64,000 nt of DNA. Origin: CAZHLD01 sp964533185. GTDB taxonomy: Bacteria; Acidobacteriota; Terriglobia; Acidiferrales; UBA7541. The notes beneath the pieces were generated by a model, which saw only the letters and a program-made list of their open reading frames with translations, made no database searches and was not told the origin of the DNA. The translations under genes and the position numbers were made by a program. Every line of letters begins with the position of its first letter. Position 1 is the stretch's first letter. Below are positions 53,131 to 61,265 of the stretch, one piece after another. The stretch lies in NCBI GenBank assembly GCA_964533185.1, contig CAZHLD010000001.1, positions 62,001 to 126,000 on the forward strand, written 5' to 3'.

Positions 53131-53180
53131 GTCGGGGCGTGGCTCAACTTGCTTAGAGCGGCCCGGTCGGGAAGGTCGGT
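53131..53180 (+). pseudogene. Decayed tRNA-Pro copy
   Basis: GTCGGGGCGTGGCTCA is identical to the 5' part of the intact tRNA-Pro 107 bp downstream. It then diverges (CTTGCTTAGAGCG) and has only a shortened, unpaired anticodon/T-arm trace (CCCGGTCGGGAAGGTCGGT). No cloverleaf can form, so it is a pseudo-tRNA. Confidence 0.65.
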
Positions 53181-53239
53181 CATCTTCCTTGATTGGTGAT
53201 GTTCTTCTAGCGGTTCGTGTCTGTTTTTTCTGCGGCTGT

Positions 53240-53317
53240 CGGGGCGTGGCTCAGCCTGGTTAGAGCGCCTGGTTCGGGACCAGGAGGTCGGTGGTTCAAA
53301 TCCACTCGCCCCGACCA
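53240..53317 (+). tRNA. tRNA-Pro(CGG)
   Basis: A 78-nt cloverleaf with encoded CCA. Acceptor stem CGGGGCG/CGCCCCG is perfect, the anticodon stem CCTGG/CCAGG holds the loop TTCGGGA with anticodon CGG at 53275-53277, and the T arm contains GGTTCAAATCC. Its 3' 49 nt recur exactly at 54716-54764. Confidence 0.95.
53269..53317 (+). repeat. Direct repeat (att-like), tRNA-proximal copy
   Basis: 49 bp from the anticodon stem (CTGGTTCGGGACCAGG) to CCA of tRNA-Pro, identical to 54716-54764. Confidence 0.85.
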
Positions 53318-53572
53318 TTTTTTCTTCGACTTCCAGGGTGTGGCGGAACTGCTAGCCCCGCCTTTGATTCACCGCCCAGTCTCCCCGTCGCAACAACACG
53401 TCCAACCCCATCCTTATCCGAGCCGTGAGAAGTGTGGGATGCCCGCCAAACTGTCCCCATTCTGCCACCTTCTGGGCGCAAGCGAATGAGGGCAATTGCA
53501 GGCTATGATAAACTCATGTTGAAATTCACTGGATCATACCCAGCAAGAACCCTTGGGAGGAGATCAGGGCCC

Positions 53573-54646
53573 ATGGAGAAGTTGCATTCGAACAGGAAGA
53601 TGAGATGGCTGATGGCAATCTGTTTATGTCTAGGGTTCGCGCGCGTAGCCACCGCACAAAAAAAGGACAAGCCGACGGCCAGCGACGTTGTGGCACGACA
53701 TTTGGAGTCGCTCGCTTCGCCACAAGTGCGGGCCGACGCCCGATCGCGCATCGTGAAGAGCACAGCTGAATTTCGCCTGCGTGTCGGAAGCTCAGGCGCC
53801 CTGTCGGGTCCGGCCGTAATGGCTAGTGATGGACGCAAGATCAGCGTTTCAATGCAATTCTCTCATCCGGACTACCGCGCCGAGGAATTCGCGTTTGACG
53901 GCGAAAAAACTTACTTTGGCACGATGCGGCCGGGCACACGGTCTGGAATGGGTCAGTTTCTGTTCACACAGCCATACCTCGTGGAGGAGGGGCTGGTCGG
54001 GGGTGTGCTCTCCATAGCCTGGCCACTAGGGCATCTTGGTGAGCGTCAGCCCACACTTAAATATTCAGGGCAGAGGAAGATCAACGGCCGGCCAGCTCAC
54101 GAATTGACCTATCTGGCGAGGCGGAGCAGCGGCGACGTGGAGGTCAAGCTGTACTTCGACGCGGAGAATTTCCGCCACCTGATGAGTACCTACAAGGTAA
54201 CCCCACCGCGCCAGATGGGTGCTACCCCTGAACAATCGGCGCGCCAGCTTCAGGTCTATCTGTTTCTTGAGGAGACCTTTGAGGACTTCCAGCGGATTGA
54301 TGGTCTGGACCTTCCCGCTCGCTGGACGGTTCGATTTTCGTCGCCAGGATCACCGCGCGGAAATGACATCTGGGAATGGACCTTCTTCGTTCAAGAGCTC
54401 ACCCTCAACCCGGCAATCGAGCCGACCATTTTTGTCCTGAAACAGCCTTGGATCTATGCACGCACCATTTGCGGCATTCACCAGTCGCGCCTGTCGGCCT
54501 CTTCAAGTCTCAACCTGAAGACAGAATGGCGCGTCTGGGGAGCTTCGGACTGCCCACCTTCCAGTCCGTTGCAGCAAGTTGTAGATGAATCTCTAAGCGG
54601 TCAAAGCACTTCGGTTCAACTGGCTTCTGCGAATCTCAATAGGTGA
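53573..54646 (+). CDS. Exported hypothetical protein, cargo of the tRNA-Pro island
   Basis: A 357-aa protein with a signal peptide (KMRWLMAICLCLGFARVATA) and a long beta-rich domain (AEFRLRVGSSGALSGPAVMA, KISVSMQFSHPDYRAEEFAF, KINGRPAHELTYLARR, VEVKLYFDAENFRHLMSTYK). The order of strands recalls LolA/LolB-like outer-membrane lipoprotein-sorting folds, but no family is certain. After NPAIEPTIFVLKQP the tail becomes Ser/Arg-rich and less structured and may be out of frame relative to relatives. The ATG at 53573 is preferred over the upstream open part (GGGAGGAG lies about 12 bases before it). Confidence 0.6.
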   Translation: MEKLHSNRKMRWLMAICLCLGFARVATAQKKDKPTASDVVARHLESLASPQVRADARSRIVKSTAEFRLRVGSSGALSGPAVMASDGRKISVSMQFSHPDYRAEEFAFDGEKTYFGTMRPGTRSGMGQFLFTQPYLVEEGLVGGVLSIAWPLGHLGERQPTLKYSGQRKINGRPAHELTYLARRSSGDVEVKLYFDAENFRHLMSTYKVTPPRQMGATPEQSARQLQVYLFLEETFEDFQRIDGLDLPARWTVRFSSPGSPRGNDIWEWTFFVQELTLNPAIEPTIFVLKQPWIYARTICGIHQSRLSASSSLNLKTEWRVWGASDCPPSSPLQQVVDESLSGQSTSVQLASANLNR

Positions 54647-54715
54647 TTTGCAATGCGCGGAACAAGGGGCACTGACAATCCAGAGAAGACTACCACTCTC
54701 TATAAGCCATTGAAT

Positions 54716-54764
54716 CTGGTTCGGGACCAGGAGGTCGGTGGTTCAAATCCACTCGCCCCGACCA
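54716..54764 (+). repeat. Direct repeat (att-like), distal tRNA-Pro fragment
   Basis: Exact 49-bp duplicate of the tRNA-Pro 3' half including CCA. It lacks any 5' half, so it cannot be a tRNA gene. Confidence 0.85.
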
Positions 54765-54813
54765 CTTCTTCAAGACTGCCAAATCCTTCTCCTAATCCTG
54801 GCAAAAACCGTCT

Positions 54814-55971
54814 CTAGAACACCGCTCGCGCTGCCTTTTTCTCTTTCGTCGCCAGCGCAAACCTCTCCTCGGTCGTCACTCCCTTTATCACAAGCCTGGC
54901 CACGTATTCCCCCACCGCCGGCCCGTGCTTGAACCCGTGTCCTGACCCGCCTCCCACCAGCCACACGTTCTCCAGCTCCGGGTGCCGGTCAATCAGGAAA
55001 TCTCCGTTCCACGTGTTCTCGTACTGGCACACGCGCGTTTCCACCACCGGTGCATCCCTCATCGCCGGAAACCGTCTCGCCAAATAGCCCCGCACGTGCG
55101 CAAGCCCTTCCCGCGTCACCACCCGATCCTCCGAGTCCGGGTCAAACGCTGGCCCGCGTCGGTCATGCGCCACCTTAAACCCGCGCCCCTCCAGGTCCGG
55201 GATTGAATACATCTCTTCGCTCGTAATGCAGATGCACACCGGCATCGCCGGCGGCGCAAATCGTCTCTCCCCGGCCGGCACTCCAAAGTAGTAAACCTCC
55301 TGCCGCGTCGCAAAAATCCGATCGCCAATCACCTGCGGGAAAATCTTCCCCATCCACGGCCCGCACGCAAACACAAAGCTTCCTGCGCGGATCGCCTCTC
55401 CTCTCGCGGTCTTCACTTCGCTCAGCTTCCCTTTGCCTTCAGGCCCTGCAACGGCCTCCGTACGATACTCCGCCCCGGCCCGGCAGGCCTCTTCCACCAC
55501 GGCGGCCACCGCCCGCCGCGCCATTAGCACTCCGCTCTCCGTCTCCAGCAAACTCCAGTCCACGCCGATCCAGCCTACCTGCGGAAACCGCGCGTCCAGC
55601 TCTTCGCGCTCGATCCGCTCGTGCCGCACGCCCAGCTTCTCCAGTGTCGCCCGGATCTTCGCGACGTACGCATCGTCCTGCACCGCCATCCACAGCACGC
55701 CCGTCTGGTAGAACAGCGACTGCCCCGTCTCCGCGCAGAACCGTTTCCACAGCTCGAGCGACCGCATCGCCATCCGCGAGTAGATTTCGTCCGTCCCGTA
55801 CCCCGTCCGGATCACTCGCGATTCGTCGCCCGAGCTCGACCGGCTGTTCCCCGGCCCGAACGCGTCCAGCAACACCACCCTCTGCCCGGCGCGTTGCAGT
55901 GCGTAGGCGGTCCATGTGCCGAACACTCCTGCGCCGACCACCGCCACGTCGTAACTGTTGTTCAGACCCAT
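54814..55971 (-). CDS. FAD-dependent amine oxidase, monomeric sarcosine oxidase-like
   Basis: A 385-aa flavoenzyme of the DAO fold. The FAD motif DVAVVGAGVFGTWTAYALQR is at residues 8-27, and ARRAVAAVVEEACRAG is the second nucleotide-contact helix. The Cys in VVETRVCQYENTWNGDFLID matches the position where sarcosine oxidase and N-methyltryptophan oxidase bind FAD covalently, and GGGSGHGFKHGPAVGEYVA is the C-terminal FAD loop. The substrate is probably an N-methyl amino acid or secondary amine. Its 3' end lies 50 bp after the distal tRNA fragment, so it borders the island. Confidence 0.87.
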   Translation of the reverse strand: MGLNNSYDVAVVGAGVFGTWTAYALQRAGQRVVLLDAFGPGNSRSSSGDESRVIRTGYGTDEIYSRMAMRSLELWKRFCAETGQSLFYQTGVLWMAVQDDAYVAKIRATLEKLGVRHERIEREELDARFPQVGWIGVDWSLLETESGVLMARRAVAAVVEEACRAGAEYRTEAVAGPEGKGKLSEVKTARGEAIRAGSFVFACGPWMGKIFPQVIGDRIFATRQEVYYFGVPAGERRFAPPAMPVCICITSEEMYSIPDLEGRGFKVAHDRRGPAFDPDSEDRVVTREGLAHVRGYLARRFPAMRDAPVVETRVCQYENTWNGDFLIDRHPELENVWLVGGGSGHGFKHGPAVGEYVARLVIKGVTTEERFALATKEKKAARAVF

Positions 55972-55987
55972 CGCACGCCAATCTGCC

Positions 55988-58186
55988 TCACTTCTTTTTC
56001 GGCGCCTTCCCGCGCTTCTTCGTCGGAGCCGCGGGCTTCGCCTCCTCGGGTTTCTCCGTAAGCTTCAGCACACCGAGCTTCTCCTGTGCCCGCAGGTAGT
56101 CCATCAGGTCCCCGAGTGAAAGCGGCTCGAACTCTCCCGAAAGAAAATCGCGGATGTCCAGCGCCGTCTTCTTCTGCCCCAGCAACACATTCAGCTCCGC
56201 AGTCATGTGCGTCGGCACTTTGCGCAGGTCGGCCTGCACCCTGGGCCGCTCCTCCGGACTCAGCCGTGCCAGCGCCTGCTGCCCCGCACCGAACCCGCCG
56301 CCTCCTGCTCCACCGCCGCCTCCCCCTGCCGGGCTCACACGTTCAACCACCAGCCGCGCCGCCAGTTTCTCCGCATCACTCGGCACCGGCTCCACCGCCG
56401 TCACATTTCGCCGCTGCGCCTGCTCCTGATAGAACGCCTTCACTGCGTTCTCGAGCACCGCCGCTTGCTGCTCGATCAGTGCCTCGTACCTTTTCAGCTG
56501 GTCGGTCACCGCTGCCGGATCTTTGTACAGCACTGCCGACGATCGCACCACGCCCTTCTCCACTCCGGTCTGGTGTCGCACGGTGTTGCGCGCCTCCTTA
56601 TACCCATCTGTCAGCGCCGCCTCCGGCCCTGCATCGGCCAGATAGGTGAGCCCCTTCCGTTGCGCCTCTCCGATTCGCTCCGCCCCACGTCCCAGCGATT
56701 CGGCCGTCACCTTCGCCGCCATCTCGTCATCGGCCGTCGCCAGCACCGTCATCGCCGCAACTCCCACTACGCCCGCCCGCTTGAACTGCGTCGAATCCAG
56801 CTTGTCCGGCGTGTCCTGCGACGTGTGGTACCACGGGTCCGGCCACGTCACGAAGATCACCGCCGGAATCCCCTGGTTCAGATAAACGGCGTGGTCGCTC
56901 GCCCCGTAGTATTTTTCAACCGCGACGTAGAACGGGTCCTGGCTCCCGTTCGGCGCGACTACCGGCAGCGTGAACCGGTACCCGTTGTGCCGGTAGCGCA
57001 CCCGCTCCCGGTTCGTCTCCGCCACAAACTCCAGCACGCTTGCCGTCAAATCGTTCAGGAACGACGGGAACGTATCCGGCGTCCGGTGCAGCACCCACTG
57101 GCTCAACCCCATCCGCAGACCCAGCCCTTCCATGTCGAAGTTCAGGTCAGCGATCAGGTTTTTCTTCACCTCCTGATGTTTGTTCAACCACGCAATCGTT
57201 CCGCTGATCTCCGGCACCCACAGGAAATGGATCGTCCGCTTCGGCCGCGGCAGTTTTCCCTCTGCCACCAACTGGATGTACGCCCGCCCCATCTCCAGCG
57301 TCATCGCACAGCCCGAGTTGTCGTCGTTGGCTCCTTGTTTCTGGTAGCCCTCATACAAATGCGCCGAGACCATCACCTCCTGCGTCGTGCTTCCATCGCC
57401 CGCAATCGTCGCGTGCACCATTTCCATCTCGCCGGGGAAGAACTCCGACTGCACCACCGACCGCAGCGCCACCTTTTCGCCGCGGGCCAGCCGCGCCGAC
57501 AGTTCTCTCCCCACTCGCGGCGCCATCGCCCAGCCAAACCCGGGTTTCTTCCCTTCCGGTGCATTGGCCGATATCCCCTGGTGCAGGATCGCGTCCGGCT
57601 GGCTGTCCGGACGCAGCGCGTTGTAAGTCACAATCCCTGCCGCTCCTCGCTCGAACACCGCCAGGCGCTGCAATACTCCCGCTCCTGCCCACCCCAGCAC
57701 GATCTTGCCCTTCACGTCCTTTCCTGTGTAGTCCTCCGCCCGGCCGCCAAAGCCCACATCCATCAGTTCGGCGGTCACGTCCCCGGTCTCGCTCCCCGAA
57801 CAGATGGCTATGGCCACGTCGTTCACGTCATAGAGTTTCCTCAGCTCCGGCTCGGTCATCCACAACTCCGCCTTCGACGCATGCCACGTCCTCGCCTGCG
57901 CTGGAAACGCCTCTACCTCCACCGTGCTGTACTCAGCCTCGCGCGCCAGCCGCGCCATCACTTCGCTCTCGCGGAATTGTCCTTCGTACTCTCCGCGCGA
58001 CCTCACCCGCGGGTACGGCACCATCTCCAGCACCGTGTGCATGGGCCGCTCGCCCGACACTTCGTTGATGATCGCCCGCATCTGCGCCCAGTTCAGCAGC
58101 GTCCGGTCTTCGCGCTCCTGCGCATAACCCGGCCACAGCATCACGGCGGACAACAACAGCGCCACACACAGCTTTCCTCGCTTCAT
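55988..58186 (-). CDS. Exported M28-family aminopeptidase with PA domain
   Basis: A 732-aa secreted zinc peptidase. Signal peptide (KLCVALLLSAVMLWPGYAQ), then a protease-associated insert (about 150-260; VKGKIVLGWAGAGVLQRLAV), then the M28 catalytic core: VSAHLYEGYQKQGANDDNSG (His and Asp ligands), WVPEISGTIAWL, and YGASDHAVYLNQGIPAV (His-containing). The C-terminal 100 residues hold a helical region (Gly-rich GGGGGGAGGGGFGAG) and a Lys-rich tail (KKRGKAPKKK). GAGGAG six bases before the ATG at 58186 supports the start. It probably supplies amino acids and peptides outside the inner membrane. Confidence 0.87.
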   Translation of the reverse strand: MKRGKLCVALLLSAVMLWPGYAQEREDRTLLNWAQMRAIINEVSGERPMHTVLEMVPYPRVRSRGEYEGQFRESEVMARLAREAEYSTVEVEAFPAQARTWHASKAELWMTEPELRKLYDVNDVAIAICSGSETGDVTAELMDVGFGGRAEDYTGKDVKGKIVLGWAGAGVLQRLAVFERGAAGIVTYNALRPDSQPDAILHQGISANAPEGKKPGFGWAMAPRVGRELSARLARGEKVALRSVVQSEFFPGEMEMVHATIAGDGSTTQEVMVSAHLYEGYQKQGANDDNSGCAMTLEMGRAYIQLVAEGKLPRPKRTIHFLWVPEISGTIAWLNKHQEVKKNLIADLNFDMEGLGLRMGLSQWVLHRTPDTFPSFLNDLTASVLEFVAETNRERVRYRHNGYRFTLPVVAPNGSQDPFYVAVEKYYGASDHAVYLNQGIPAVIFVTWPDPWYHTSQDTPDKLDSTQFKRAGVVGVAAMTVLATADDEMAAKVTAESLGRGAERIGEAQRKGLTYLADAGPEAALTDGYKEARNTVRHQTGVEKGVVRSSAVLYKDPAAVTDQLKRYEALIEQQAAVLENAVKAFYQEQAQRRNVTAVEPVPSDAEKLAARLVVERVSPAGGGGGGAGGGGFGAGQQALARLSPEERPRVQADLRKVPTHMTAELNVLLGQKKTALDIRDFLSGEFEPLSLGDLMDYLRAQEKLGVLKLTEKPEEAKPAAPTKKRGKAPKKK

Positions 58187-58299
58187 CGTTTTCTCCTCGT
58201 TTTGGCGGGACGGAACCGGCAATGGTACTGCTAGGGACGCCAGGCCGCCATCTCAGGTTTCAAACTGACCGACTGCTCGAGGGAATAATTGGGAAGGAA

Positions 58300-61020
58300 T
58301 TAGAATTTTGCCTTGAATCGAAGGAATAGGCTGCGCCCCGGCGCGTCCAGACCCCAACTAATCCCCCGGTAGTTCTTGTCTCCGATGTTCTCGAAGTCCG
58401 CCATCAGTTCGTACCTCTCTCCGAACCGCACTCCCCCGCGCAGGTTAAACGTCACGTATCCCGGCACCGCCCGAGAGAGCGACGACGAATTCACTCCCAC
58501 GCCCAATACTCGGTCCTGAATCTGCGCCAGCGTCTCTCCCGTAACAAGAAGGATGTCGTCCGCAGTCCCCGTCATTCCATCCGTCCCACGCCCCACAAAT
58601 CCCCGCGCCGTCGCTCCGTTCCGAAAAAAACTGGCGATGCTCGACCGCGTCCGCAGCGCACCGGTTCTTCGGTCTTCCAAGTCCAGGCTCGAGAGTCGTG
58701 TCTGCCGCCCCGCCGCATGCACATACGGCTCAATCCACCATCGCCCACTCCCCGGCGAATATCGGATCTTCAACCATCCGTCCAGCGCCGGCGTTCCTCC
58801 TTCAATATTCGGCGGCAGGCCCGTTCGTTTGTCCCGCGCACATAAATAGGTGAACACCGTCCCCACCGACCAATGGCTGGTCACGTGCCAGTTCAGCTTA
58901 TGCTCCACTCCGCGCACCCTTGCATCGTCGAAGTTGGCGCGCACCAGCACCGGGTTCGGCGACGCCGCGACAAACACGACTCCGTTGGCGTTCTGCGCCA
59001 CGATCGTCTCCCCGCCGATGGTCAGCCCCACGGCCCCGGCCGGCAGGATTAACGCCTGCTTGGTGATGTTGTCGCTGATATCGTTCACGAAGAATGCAAA
59101 GTCCGTGTCGATTCGCCCCCGCCGGAATCGCACGCTCACTTCATAATTCATGCTCGTTTCCGGGCCCACCTGTCGAACGGGCCGTCCTGTGGAGAGGGCA
59201 CCAACTCCCGCCGTGCTCCCGATCGTCGCGCCCAGCCCGGCCACTTCCGGCGCGCTTACTTCAAACCCTGACCCCATCAGCCCCAGCGCCCCCAGGTCGG
59301 TCATATGCGGCGCGCGGAAGCCACGGCTGAAATTCGCACCCAGGATCAGACCGCCTCCCGGCGTCACCACCACCCCGCTCTGAAATGTAACATTGCTCAC
59401 CCGCAGCGAATCGTTCGGCCACAGCGGCTGTTCGTTCACAATCGGGCTGTCCGCCGCCCTGGCCCGGTACGACGCCGCGCTGTATCGCACACTCCCCATC
59501 AGCCGAAACTTTTGCGGCACGACGTCAATGATGTCCTCGGCATACATGCCACTACTCTTGTAAAGCGCCCGGTCCGGGATGCGCCCCCGTCTCACTGCCG
59601 ATACTCCCGTCACCGGGTTAAAGCCGAACGATGGCGAGCGGAGCCGCTCGTGGTAGAAGTCCGCCCCGAACAAAAGCGTCTGCCGGGCCACCCACTGCTT
59701 GCCCAGGTACGCCTGTACCCCGTGCGCCCGCAGCCTCTCGTACTCATGGCTGATCGTGGCCAGCGGGTTCCCGTTGCCTCCCTGATTCACGCGCTCCTCG
59801 CGCTGCGAATTGAGCGAATAACTCAGGCTGGCCACGTCAAACCATCCCAGCTTCTGCTGCACAAACCGCAGGTAGAAAAAATCCAGCATCAGGTTCCTTA
59901 GGTCCGCGACCATGTTTCCATCTCCCCCCAGCAATTGGTCGGGACGCTTCCCTCCGTCCTGCTGGCTGCGGCTGTAGTGAGCGGTGAATTGCGACCCCTG
60001 TGCCGGCGACCAATTCAGCTTCACCATTCCGCCGTACTGCGTAAACGCCGTGTCCGGACGGCGCTCGCCCTGGAACAGCCGCGACGCCAGCCCGAAATAC
60101 CTCGTAAACGCCGAGTGTGAATCAACCCCATCGCCGGTGCGCAGTGTGTTCACCCGTCGTCCCGTCACCCCTCCAATGAAACCGAATCGCCGCGTCGCAT
60201 ACGACGTCGTCACACTCGACCCGATGCTCGCATCCGCACTGTCGCCAAACGTGCTGAAGCTCCCGCGCACCGCCGGCCCGCCATCCACGTACACAGGATT
60301 CTTCGATAGGAACTGCACGCTCCCTCCCAGCGCGTCACTCCCGTACTGCGCGCTGCTCGGCCCGCGCAGGATCTCGACCGCCTCCAGGCTCGCCGGATCA
60401 ATCAGGTCCAGAAACGTATTGATCCCGCCCCTCGCCGCGGAAGTCGAATAGCGCACCCCATCCACAAACACATTGACCTTGTTTCCCGTCAGCCCGCGAA
60501 CGTATATCCCCGCCACCGTCGGACTGGTCCGCTGTACGTGCACGCCCACTTCTTCCTGAGCCACCTGGGACACCGCGGCCTTTGCCCGTTCTGCGATCTC
60601 CTCCTGCCCGATCACGTTCACTTGCTGGCTCAGCCGGTCTGCGTCCGCCACCTGCCCCGGGTCGGCCGTCACCGTGACCTCCTCACGGATTGTCCCCAGC
60701 GCCAGCGTCACCACTAGGTTGGTCACCGCCGCGTCTCGTACGCGCACCGCAAGCCGGTTCTCAGCAAACCCCGGCGCCGCCACGCGCAAGAGGTAGCTGC
60801 CCGACGGCACCTTCTGAAACTCAAATCGCCCCTGGCCGTCCGTCCGCGTACTCCCCAGCATCACCTGTTGCGCATTCGCCAGGATCACCTCTGCGCCCGC
60901 AATGGCGCCGCCCTGACCATCCTTGACCACGCCGCTCACCTGCTGCCCTGTTTCGCCGCGGGCCGGAACACACCACACCTGCAGGAGGAACATCACGACG
61001 ATGATGAGCCTGTTTCCCAT
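58300..61020 (-). CDS. TonB-dependent receptor with carboxypeptidase-regulatory-like N-domain
   Basis: A 906-aa outer-membrane receptor. After a signal peptide (NRLIIVVMFLLQVWCVPARG) comes a CarboxypepD_reg-like beta-sandwich (VSGVVKDGQGGAIAGAEVIL, residues about 28-110), then the plug (ANRLSQ-type region, VFVDGVRYSTSAARGGINTF, then VEILRGPSSAQYGSDALGGS) and a 22-strand barrel ending GRSLFLRFKAKF with terminal Phe. This three-part layout is the expanded Acidobacteriota type. Ligand unknown; siderophore, peptide or glycan import are all possible. The ATG at 61020 is chosen because the signal follows; TTGGAA is a weak ribosome site. Confidence 0.9.
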   Translation of the reverse strand: MGNRLIIVVMFLLQVWCVPARGETGQQVSGVVKDGQGGAIAGAEVILANAQQVMLGSTRTDGQGRFEFQKVPSGSYLLRVAAPGFAENRLAVRVRDAAVTNLVVTLALGTIREEVTVTADPGQVADADRLSQQVNVIGQEEIAERAKAAVSQVAQEEVGVHVQRTSPTVAGIYVRGLTGNKVNVFVDGVRYSTSAARGGINTFLDLIDPASLEAVEILRGPSSAQYGSDALGGSVQFLSKNPVYVDGGPAVRGSFSTFGDSADASIGSSVTTSYATRRFGFIGGVTGRRVNTLRTGDGVDSHSAFTRYFGLASRLFQGERRPDTAFTQYGGMVKLNWSPAQGSQFTAHYSRSQQDGGKRPDQLLGGDGNMVADLRNLMLDFFYLRFVQQKLGWFDVASLSYSLNSQREERVNQGGNGNPLATISHEYERLRAHGVQAYLGKQWVARQTLLFGADFYHERLRSPSFGFNPVTGVSAVRRGRIPDRALYKSSGMYAEDIIDVVPQKFRLMGSVRYSAASYRARAADSPIVNEQPLWPNDSLRVSNVTFQSGVVVTPGGGLILGANFSRGFRAPHMTDLGALGLMGSGFEVSAPEVAGLGATIGSTAGVGALSTGRPVRQVGPETSMNYEVSVRFRRGRIDTDFAFFVNDISDNITKQALILPAGAVGLTIGGETIVAQNANGVVFVAASPNPVLVRANFDDARVRGVEHKLNWHVTSHWSVGTVFTYLCARDKRTGLPPNIEGGTPALDGWLKIRYSPGSGRWWIEPYVHAAGRQTRLSSLDLEDRRTGALRTRSSIASFFRNGATARGFVGRGTDGMTGTADDILLVTGETLAQIQDRVLGVGVNSSSLSRAVPGYVTFNLRGGVRFGERYELMADFENIGDKNYRGISWGLDAPGRSLFLRFKAKF

Positions 61021-61265
61021 TTCCAAATTTTGCGCTCTCCGAGACACTCGCCCCTGAACAGCGAACGAACCCCGAAATTCCAGTTCGGTTGGACGCGCCC
61101 TGAGGATAAATGCGTTGCAGCCCTCGCGCACTTATTTTTGCGCGGGAGGTGGTGTCAGCCGCAACGTGTAGGCTTTCTGTCCCGCCTTGCACGCTCAAAG
61201 AATCTGCTTCTCCTCCGGCCTCCGCACCGGTAGGATTCGCTCTGCACTTTTTCAGGAGGCGGACC

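Larger units (their letters stand above)
52771..53239. other. Intergenic region with MITE and decayed tRNA
   Basis: No protein gene is supported. It holds the inverted-repeat element at 52951-53059, a decayed copy of tRNA-Pro at 53131-53180, and low-complexity flanks. Confidence 0.6.
53269..54764. mobile_element. Mini-island integrated at tRNA-Pro
   Basis: About 1.45 kb lies between the intact tRNA-Pro 3' end and an exact 49-bp copy of that 3' end. This is the classic result of site-specific integration into a tRNA gene: the incoming DNA restores the tRNA and the displaced 3' end marks the far border. There is no integrase, only one cargo gene, so it is a relic or was mobilised in trans. Confidence 0.7.

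Noticed and set aside
54716..54764. Second tRNA-Pro gene
   Set aside because: Only the 3' 49 nt are present; there is no D arm or 5' acceptor strand, so it is treated as the distal repeat of the mini-island.
56207..58234. 675-codon plus-strand frame over the M28 peptidase gene
   Set aside because: Arg/His/Pro-rich shadow with no motifs; the minus strand is clearly M28.
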